Origin: CBFDBT01 sp965603115 | GTDB lineage: Bacteria; Pseudomonadota; Alphaproteobacteria; Sphingomonadales; Kordiimonadaceae | NCBI GenBank assembly: GCA_965603115.1 | Contig: CBFDBT010000097.1 | Location: 1 to 10,134 of the forward strand | Length of the DNA: 10,134 nt | Direction of reading: 5' to 3' | Part shown: piece after piece, positions 1 through 5,347 of the stretch | Layout: each line of letters starts with the position of its first letter | Position numbering within the stretch: the stretch's first letter is position 1 | Position numbers and translations under genes: made by a program | Notes under the pieces: generated by a model | Database searches by the model: none | What the model saw: the letters and a program-made list of their open reading frames with translations, nothing else | What the model was told of the DNA's origin: nothing

Positions 1-697
1 CTGGCCCTGTGCCCACATAGTTGGCGAGTGTGCGTTGACGCTGCCAAGAAGCGGCATAAAGCTTCTTCGGGTTGCTCGGATCGATCACTAGCGAAGTAAC
101 ACCGGTCCACTTGTCAATGTCGAGTGTCTTGCGCCATGTCTTGCCGCCATCTGTGGTTTTATAGAGACCGCGTTCGCCGCCTGATGTCCATAGCGGCCCC
201 TGCGAGGCTACCCAAACAGTGTTGGAATCGCTTGGATGAATGATAATGTCTGAAATATGCTCAGACTTCTTCAGCCCCATATTTTTCCATGTCTTACCAC
301 CGTTTTCAGAGCGATAAACACCATCGCCAAAACTGATGTGACGACCGCCGTTATTTTCGCCAGTACCGACCCAGATAATTTCAGGATTGCTCGGGTCTAT
401 TGTCACATCACCAGTGGAATAAACTTTTTCCTTGTCAAACAGCGGCGTCCATGTGGTGCCTGCATTTTCGGTTTTCCATACCCCACCAGAAGCGACGGCC
501 ACATACCATGTAGCAGGGTTACTTTGGTCAACGGCGATATCCGAAATACGACCTGACATATAAGCGGGTCCAATATTACGAAGTTTCATGCCACTAAATG
601 TGGTGCTAGACATGGGTTCGGCGGCACCTTTATCTTGTACTGCGGTGGCAGGCATAGATAGAGTGGCGGCAAGGCAAAGTGTTACCAGTATCTTCAT
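1..697 (-). CDS. Exported Asp-box (BNR/sortilin-like) beta-propeller protein, N-terminal part
   Basis: I translated this by hand as 232 residues open to the left window edge, so the C-terminus is missing. Residues 1-19 look like a signal peptide: Lys2, a hydrophobic core (ILVTLCLAATLSM) and an ATA cleavage site, so the protein is probably periplasmic or surface-exposed. The mature part begins with the segment LRNIGPAYMSGRISDIAVD, typical of BNR or VPS10-type 'glycosyl hydrolase' propellers. Three Asp-box motifs (S/T-x-D/N-x-G-x-T-W) are visible at about residues 76-83, 130-137 and 181-188, each after a blade strand of the type IDPSNP...WVG. Family members are often over 700 residues and are commonly annotated as glycosyl hydrolases, although a true glycosidase activity is usually unproven. 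The start is supported by a GGAG ribosome-binding site at 704-707, six bases upstream. Substrate is unknown; it may be a binding scaffold rather than an enzyme. Confidence 0.85.
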   Translation of the reverse strand, partial: MKILVTLCLAATLSMPATAVQDKGAAEPMSSTTFSGMKLRNIGPAYMSGRISDIAVDQSNPATWYVAVASGGVWKTENAGTTWTPLFDKEKVYSTGDVTIDPSNPEIIWVGTGENNGGRHISFGDGVYRSENGGKTWKNMGLKKSEHISDIIIHPSDSNTVWVASQGPLWTSGGERGLYKTTDGGKTWRKTLDIDKWTGVTSLVIDPSNPKKLYAASWQRQRTLANYVGTGP

Positions 698-854
698 TGT
701 TAACTCCAAATATTTTATATGTTTACCATTTCACACAGGACTATTACATGTATATCAGCTTGGCGCTACTCACAAAATTGTTATAAATTTAGCAAATAAA
801 AGGCTGATAGCAATGATAGTTGAGTGATTTAGAGGTGATTGCGCTGGAATTGCA

Positions 855-1022
855 ATGCCGCACGATAATTGGGGAGAAACGCCAGTCGCTTAGGTTACAT
901 ATGATGATGCACCAACCACTGAAAGTTTTGATCTGTTGGATTGGGTGAATGACAGGCTCACTAAATACTTACGAATGCATGAAGTTCAAATCCAGAGAGA
1001 GGCCTTTCCGCGTATACTTTGA
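855..1022 (+). pseudogene. Possible amber-interrupted small gene, unrecognised
   Basis: Starting at ATG 855, with a weak GGAA six bases upstream, the frame reads 12 codons, meets TAG at 891-893, and then stays open for 42 codons until TGA at 1020-1022. The downstream part is protein-like: an acidic stretch followed by helix-forming segments such as FDLLDWVNDRLTKYLRMHEV. It contains two tryptophans overall and few low-complexity runs. I do not recognise a family. Against it are the internal stop, the weak ribosome-binding site and several rare-type codons (AGG, AGA, CGA, ATA). It may be a decayed gene, a gene read by amber suppression, or simply chance open sequence. Confidence is low. Confidence 0.2.
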
Positions 1023-1068
1023 GAAAGATGTTAAAGCGTGAATTACGGCAGCTCTCATATTGGTTATA

Positions 1069-1105
1069 CAGAACAATAACAATTTAATGAATTGTTGTTG
1101 TTCTG
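1069..1105. terminator. 16-bp hairpin just after the hemerythrin-like gene
   Basis: The arms 1069-1084 and 1090-1105 pair over 16 positions around a five-base loop (TAATG). The only non-Watson-Crick position is 1077/1097, which is a G-U wobble in plus-strand RNA but an A-C mismatch in minus-strand RNA. The arm begins eight bases past the minus-strand stop codon, the usual place for an operon-end structure. There is no run of T on either side, so it is not a textbook rho-independent terminator and may instead protect the 3' end of the message. Confidence 0.4.
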
Positions 1106-1112
1106 TTGCTTA

Positions 1113-1490
1113 TTAGAGCTTTATTTTTGAATTGTTATAATAGAGCTCTGCATCGGCTATTTCTCTGAGCAATGTGGACATGCAAGCATCGTGTAGCATT
1201 GACGACTTGCTCTCTTTTAAGCCCTGTAAGCGTTTAAGCATTTTGTTATGGCTCTCTTTTTTGAGTTGGAGGCTTAAACTATGATAGTTATGCTCCTCCA
1301 TATGGTTTTCTCTATTCTCCATAAGGACTGAAAGACGGTTAAAAAAGCTATCAAAATATTTAGTGCTTTTTTGTGCTTCACCAGCTTCTTCATGTTGAGT
1401 TATAAATAACATGTCAAATAATTCTTGGTGTTCCTGGTCTATGGCTTTAATACCAACTATCCATTCATTTGGTAAAACATATTGAGTCAT
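1113..1490 (-). CDS. Small degenerate bacteriohemerythrin-like protein
   Basis: This 125-residue protein has the opening signature of the hemerythrin family, W10-x-x-G-I-x-x-I-D-x-x-H21-x-x-L-F, and is predicted to be all-helical. Hemerythrins bind O2, and some bind NO, at a diiron site held by five His and two carboxylates. By hand alignment H21, H63 and H81 fit ligand positions, but H63-x3-E appears as H63-x3-H67, H81-x3-H as H81-x3-L85, and the C-terminal H-x4-D is absent; the nearest match is E110-x4-E115. The metal site is therefore altered or lost. The start has an AAGGAT ribosome-binding site. The gene lies 59 bases after the chemoreceptor and is probably cotranscribed, suggesting a soluble partner in redox, O2 or NO sensing (inference). 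No membrane segment or signal peptide is visible. Confidence 0.75.
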   Translation of the reverse strand: MTQYVLPNEWIVGIKAIDQEHQELFDMLFITQHEEAGEAQKSTKYFDSFFNRLSVLMENRENHMEEHNYHSLSLQLKKESHNKMLKRLQGLKESKSSMLHDACMSTLLREIADAELYYNNSKIKL

Positions 1491-1549
1491 AATAGTATCC
1501 TTTCATAATAAACTTTAACTGTGGATTGTTTATCCGCGCGGCTACCTCT

Positions 1550-3697
1550 TTAGACAGCACGGATGTTGGTCAAGAAGCCGTCGATTACATGTGATAATGA
1601 TTCTGCATTATCATTCACGGCACTAGCGGCTCCGTTAACATCACCCGCAAGGCCTTTGGCTTCAGTTGCAGCAGTTGATACCTGTACAATGACAGAAGTA
1701 ACTTCTTGTGCGCCCGCAGCGGCTTCATTGATATTTCTTGCTATTTCTGATGTCGCGGCATCTTGTTCTTCAACCGCGGCGGCAATGGTTACTGCAATGT
1801 CGTTACTTTCATCAATAACTGAGCGTATACTTTCAACAGCTTGAACGGCTTCCTTTGAAGAAACTTGTACAGCTTTAATGTGCTCACTTATTTCTTCGGT
1901 TGCTTTTGAAGTTTGTGATGCAAGTGTCTTCACTTCGCTAGCAACAACCGCAAAACCTTTGCCTGCATCACCTGCTCTTGCAGCTTCAATAGTAGCGTTG
2001 AGAGCGAGAAGATTGGTTTGATCAGCAATGTCATTGATAAGACTTACAACATCAGTGATAAGGCTAGTAGTATGAGAAAGTGTTTCCATCTTCTCTTTGG
2101 TTTCACTTGCTTCAACAACAGCACGGTTGGTGATGTCAGTAGAGTGGGCAAGCTGTCTTGCAATCTCATTAATAGAAGAAGACAGTTCATCAGTAGCAGA
2201 TGCAACAGTGTTGATGCTGGTTGTAGCCTGCTCTGAAGCCGCAGCCGCAGCTGTGCTGGATACACCGGTCTCATCAGCAACACCAGTCATGCCACCCGCA
2301 GAGCTCATAAGCTGTGTTGATGTAGCGGACATACCCTGTAGAGCAGTTGCTATTTCACCATCGAAACCTTTGATATACTCTTCCATTTGAGCAGCGCGCT
2401 GTTCGCGTCTTTCAACAACTTCACGTTCTCTGGCGAGCTTTTCCTCATTTTCAAGCTTTTCCCGCTCAGCCACTTCTTTTTCGTGCTGAAGCTGAAGCTT
2501 TTCAGCCTCTCTGGCTTCTGCTTGTAAACGCTTTTGCTCAACAGCACCGCTCTGGAAGCTAAGAACATTATTTGCCATTATTCCAATTTCACTTCCAAAA
2601 TCAGCGTAGGATACATTTGTCTCTAAATCACCCTTAGATAATGCTTGCATGTTTTTCTGAAGGTCAGTCAGTGGCTGAGTGATAGAAGTGGATATCTTCA
2701 ATGAAAGAAAGCCAATACCCAAGCCAAGTGTAACGGATATGGCCAATAAGTTCCAAAAGGCTAGATCTGCAGCAGAAGTTTTAGCAGTAGCACTTTTACC
2801 AATGGCTTGAATGGAATAGTTTTCAACGTCGTGGTATAGATCTATTTTCTGGGTAATAGTGTCGAACCACTGCGCACCAGTTACACCAGTTTTGGCTACA
2901 TCTGTGTAATCCTTTAAAACATACCCACGCATTTGTTCTACTTTGTTTACAGCTGGGCCTTGCAGGGTTGCAGCTAAATAGGCTTTGTTTTCTGCATTTG
3001 CATTGGCATCAAAAGTACTGAGAAATGCTGTTTGCTGTGCAATCAAAGATACGAACTTGTTGTAAACAGTGATTTTAAAGCTGCCAGCGGCAAACCCGTT
3101 GGCACCCATGGCACGTTCTTGTCCCGCACGCTCCTTAGCTTCAAGAAGGGCAATATAAGCACCCACATCCCGCAGCAACGCTGGCTCATCGGTAATACTG
3201 CTTACAACTTTAACAATGTTTAAAAGCTTGGCAATTGTCCCTGTGTAATATTTAGCCATTTCACCAACGGACAATTTCAAACCCTGAACATCGTTGCGCT
3301 TTGCTTCAAGAATATTGAGGGCATTCCTGGCGACAGAAACTTTATTGGCTAAATCTTCACTAAGACCTTTAAGGTCCATATCGGCTAATATATTTGCCAG
3401 CGTAGCATTTTTTTCATCACTGATCCTATATTGGTCGTTAACCTTTTTGTTAAAAGCACCAGAGCCTTTTGACCCTATAAATCCTGCTGATGTCCCGCGC
3501 TCTTTTTGCAGTTCATGAACGAGGTTACCAACATTGGGAGTGAACTCTGCGAGCGTTTTTAGGGTGTGCATCTGTTTTGATAGAGCATAAAATTTACTCA
3601 TTTCATCTGCTGAAAAAGCTAGAAACATAAGAAAGGTTAAAGTGATAGCGGATAGAATTCTAACCTTGATTCCAAATTTGTTTAGCCATTTTAGCAT
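1550..3697 (-). CDS. Methyl-accepting chemotaxis protein with NIT-type sensor domain
   Basis: This 715-residue receptor has TM1 at about 12-31 and a periplasmic domain at about 50-305 resembling the NIT (nitrate- and nitrite-sensing) helical domain, with its characteristic ERGTSAGF at 67-73 and a second ER-containing segment near 186-205. TM2 follows at about 312-334, then HAMP at about 335-385, a highly charged coiled coil (385-440) and the signalling domain (450-715). The signalling tip around 554-593 is canonical (IADQTNLLALNATIEAARAG), so it should form trimers of dimers and control a CheA kinase through CheW; neither partner is encoded here. No CheR/CheB-binding pentapeptide is visible at the C-terminus. 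The start is supported by AGGAG about eight bases upstream. It is the middle gene of the receiver-receptor-hemerythrin operon. NIT ligands are documented only in some proteins, so nitrate or nitrite here is an inference. Confidence 0.93.
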   Translation of the reverse strand: MLKWLNKFGIKVRILSAITLTFLMFLAFSADEMSKFYALSKQMHTLKTLAEFTPNVGNLVHELQKERGTSAGFIGSKGSGAFNKKVNDQYRISDEKNATLANILADMDLKGLSEDLANKVSVARNALNILEAKRNDVQGLKLSVGEMAKYYTGTIAKLLNIVKVVSSITDEPALLRDVGAYIALLEAKERAGQERAMGANGFAAGSFKITVYNKFVSLIAQQTAFLSTFDANANAENKAYLAATLQGPAVNKVEQMRGYVLKDYTDVAKTGVTGAQWFDTITQKIDLYHDVENYSIQAIGKSATAKTSAADLAFWNLLAISVTLGLGIGFLSLKISTSITQPLTDLQKNMQALSKGDLETNVSYADFGSEIGIMANNVLSFQSGAVEQKRLQAEAREAEKLQLQHEKEVAEREKLENEEKLAREREVVERREQRAAQMEEYIKGFDGEIATALQGMSATSTQLMSSAGGMTGVADETGVSSTAAAAASEQATTSINTVASATDELSSSINEIARQLAHSTDITNRAVVEASETKEKMETLSHTTSLITDVVSLINDIADQTNLLALNATIEAARAGDAGKGFAVVASEVKTLASQTSKATEEISEHIKAVQVSSKEAVQAVESIRSVIDESNDIAVTIAAAVEEQDAATSEIARNINEAAAGAQEVTSVIVQVSTAATEAKGLAGDVNGAASAVNDNAESLSHVIDGFLTNIRAV

Positions 3698-3747
3698 GAT
3701 ACTCTCCTGTTACTGGGGCCAAATAAGCCCGGTTTAGTTCAAGTTAA

Positions 3748-4218
3748 TTAGTAAATAATCGCTTCGGAGCTTTGATTAAGTGTTTTGGTTACGGCATTTA
3801 TAAGTTCTGATTTTGTATAAGGCTTTTTAAGTAATGACCGTGTCAGGCCAGTGATTAATTCATTGCCTGGAATATCTAAGGGTTCTTTAAAAAAAGCAGA
3901 GGTTAATAGTAGTTTTAAGTTTGGGTTAATTTCATGTATTTGCTGCGCTAACCTGAAGCCGCCCATGCTGCCTGGTAAAACAATGTCACTGAACACAAGG
4001 TCAATTGTCTGCTTGCTGTTTAATATATCTAAAGCTTCTTGAGCAGTGCTTGCATAAACTGTTTCATACCCCATGCCTTTCAAGTGGAATGAAGCAATCT
4101 CGGCAAGATCAATTTCATCTTCAACGATAAGAATTGTTTCTGTGCATTTTGGCGTATTGGCGCAGTGGGGGACATCAATATGCTGTTCATATTCAAGGTT
4201 TTGCAAAATCTTTGCCAT
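3748..4218 (-). CDS. Single-domain response regulator (receiver only)
   Basis: This 156-residue protein is one receiver domain (about 28-150) with a 27-residue N-terminal extension containing C19 and C25. Receiver residues are complete: acidic pair E33/D34, phosphoacceptor D78 in LVFSDIVLPG, T106, and K132-P133. There is no output domain. Side by side it resembles the C-terminal receiver of the hybrid kinase at 5348-7603: both share ETIL-V-DE-DLA, FSD-V-P and LLTS-F. It therefore looks like a detached hybrid-kinase receiver more than a classical CheY, and may act as a phosphate shuttle or sink, or carry the signal to the chemoreceptor array. It is the first gene of the operon, 50 bases before the receptor gene. 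The likely ribosome-binding site is AAGG, nine bases before the ATG. Its partner kinase is not proven. Confidence 0.9.
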   Translation of the reverse strand: MAKILQNLEYEQHIDVPHCANTPKCTETILIVEDEIDLAEIASFHLKGMGYETVYASTAQEALDILNSKQTIDLVFSDIVLPGSMGGFRLAQQIHEINPNLKLLLTSAFFKEPLDIPGNELITGLTRSLLKKPYTKSELINAVTKTLNQSSEAIIY

Positions 4219-4257
4219 CGTCTTTTGCCTTTTTGCCCCTTTGTTTGTTAAAGGTGT

Positions 4258-4294
4258 GCATGGCGAGATATTATGGGGGTTTATCTCGCCATGC
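4258..4294. repeat. Perfect 13-bp inverted repeat with C-rich loop (minus-strand RNA)
   Basis: GCATGGCGAGATA at 4258-4270 pairs perfectly with TATCTCGCCATGC at 4282-4294 around an 11-base loop. It is GC-richer than its surroundings. In minus-strand RNA the loop shows CCCCC, and a GGGG lies downstream at 4239-4236, just above the ribosome-binding site of the receiver gene. A second, 7-bp inverted repeat (CTGACAG 4295-4301 with CTGTCAG 4321-4327) sits directly beside it. No T-run follows on either strand, so it is not an ordinary terminator. It could be an operator or a leader hairpin. Confidence 0.55.
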
Positions 4295-4414
4295 CTGACA
4301 GAAAAGAAAACATAGAACCTCTGTCAGTATGTTAGTGCGTCGATTTGGGATTGCTATCTTTTGTACCGACAATTAGAAAATACAGTTTGAATGTTTCCAG
4401 AATATTTTTTGAAT

Positions 4415-4441
4415 TGTAATTTTTTGTATACAAATGTAATT
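4415..4441. promoter_or_regulatory. Candidate response-regulator operator: three TGTA repeats at 10-bp period
   Basis: TGTA occurs at 4415-4418, 4425-4428 and 4435-4438, exactly 10 bp apart, and the outer copies are both extended to TGTAATT. The middle copy lies in a 12-bp perfect palindrome, TTTGTATACAAA (4423-4434). Head-to-tail repeats with one-helical-turn spacing are the usual site form for OmpR-family winged-helix regulators, and one is encoded about 110 bp downstream. The binding protein is inferred, not shown. Confidence 0.45.
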
Positions 4442-4551
4442 CATGTTTTATTAAATAATATTTGGTAGTAATCATCACTAATATAGAGTCTTGATATTAA
4501 GAGGATTTATTAACAACGCATGGTGATAAGCTTAAATTAACACCTATTAAA

Positions 4552-5328
4552 ATGAATACGCGTAATTATGGAGTAAAGAATTTGCATGGGGGCGAGTTAA
4601 TACTGATAGTTGATGACGATGAAGATATGCGCGACACCATTCGGGCAATTCTTGAATTGGAAGGCTATAAAGTTATTGAGGCAGATGATGCCGACAGTAT
4701 GTATTCTGCGGTTAAAGCGCACAATATTTCACTTATCCTATTAGACCTTGTCCTTCCTGGCAGTGATGGTCTGACAATAATGAAGGGGTTTCGTCCCACT
4801 TCGTCAATTCCCGTTATTATGTTAACAGGTAAAGGGGATGTGATAGACAAGATTGTCGGCCTAGAGATTGGCGCTGATGACTATATAACAAAACCATTTC
4901 ACGCCAGAGAATTAACGGCTCGCATTAAAAGCGTTTTGCGTCGAAACACGACAGCACCAGATGCGCTTCAGCCTAATGTATACAACGCTTGTGAAAAAGA
5001 CACCAACACGATTTCCTTTAATGACTGGAAACTCGACCTCTATACCCACACATTATCTGACCCCAAAGGTAATAATGTGAACATAACGGGGCATGAGTTT
5101 TCCATTTTACAGGTTCTTATGGACTCAGCAGGGCGCGTTCTTTCTCGTGAGCAATTGTTAGATCATATGAGTGTTGGTAAGAAAGAGTGGTCTCCGTTTG
5201 ACCGCAGTCTTGATGTATTGATTGCCAAGGTCAGGAAAAAGCTTGGCGATAATTCAAAAGCACCAACTTTTATTCGTACAATCCGGCAATCTGGATATAT
5301 GTTTATCGCAGAAGTTAAAAAATTGTGA
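4552..5328 (+). CDS. OmpR-family response regulator (receiver plus winged-helix)
   Basis: From ATG 4552 the product has 258 residues. The receiver (about 15-128) has acidic residues D21-D23, phosphoacceptor D65 in LLDLVLPG, T92, Y111 and K114-P115. The C-terminal Trans_Reg_C winged helix (about 150-255) contains the recognition-helix region around SFDRSLDVLIAKVRKKLG-like residues 214-233 and the wing ending at GYMF. It should bind DNA as a phosphorylated dimer and control transcription. The ATG has no clear ribosome-binding site. TTG at 4582 has GGAG eight bases upstream and would begin the protein five residues before the first receiver strand, the normal length for this family (248 residues), so it is a real alternative start. 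The gene is convergent with the hybrid kinase, 19 bases apart at the stop codons, a plausible partner. The TGTA repeats upstream may be its own site. Confidence 0.93.
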   Translation: MNTRNYGVKNLHGGELILIVDDDEDMRDTIRAILELEGYKVIEADDADSMYSAVKAHNISLILLDLVLPGSDGLTIMKGFRPTSSIPVIMLTGKGDVIDKIVGLEIGADDYITKPFHARELTARIKSVLRRNTTAPDALQPNVYNACEKDTNTISFNDWKLDLYTHTLSDPKGNNVNITGHEFSILQVLMDSAGRVLSREQLLDHMSVGKKEWSPFDRSLDVLIAKVRKKLGDNSKAPTFIRTIRQSGYMFIAEVKKL

Positions 5329-5347
5329 GGCTTTTGATAGCTATACT

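Larger units (their letters stand above)
698..1112. other. Intergenic region between two minus-strand genes
   Basis: This stretch of about 415 bases lies between the end of the hemerythrin-like gene and the start of the propeller gene. It should hold the propeller promoter (minus strand, roughly 720-800), but I found no convincing -35/-10 pair; TTGTGA followed by TATACA at a 15-base spacing is the nearest and is poor. It also holds a plus-strand reading frame interrupted by an amber codon (855-1022) and a long AT-rich hairpin (1069-1105), both listed separately. I recognise no RNA gene. Confidence 0.6.
4219..4551. promoter_or_regulatory. AT-rich divergent control region between two response-regulator genes
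   Basis: The two regulator genes are transcribed away from this 333-base region, so it must hold both promoters unless transcripts enter from elsewhere. The left part (4258-4327) carries two inverted repeats that would lie in the leader RNA of the minus-strand operon. The middle (4415-4441) carries TGTA repeats at a 10-bp period and a palindrome. A weak -10-like TAATAT at 4479-4484 would place the plus-strand start near 4490, with the repeats roughly 50-75 bases upstream, a usual activator position. No good -35 element is visible on either strand, which fits activator-dependent promoters but does not prove them. Confidence 0.5.

Noticed and set aside
257..827. Plus-strand frames of 99 and 79 codons over and beside the propeller gene
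   Set aside because: They run opposite to a clear signal-peptide and Asp-box reading frame and lack convincing ribosome-binding sites.
949..1041. 30-codon frame starting MTGSLNTYECMKF
   Set aside because: It has no ribosome-binding site and overlaps the more protein-like frame at 855-1022; its length is easily reached by chance.
1592..1613. 8-bp inverted repeat TGATAATG / CATTATCA
   Set aside because: It lies inside the chemoreceptor's coding sequence near its C-terminus and is explained by ordinary codons; no T-run or promoter is linked to it.
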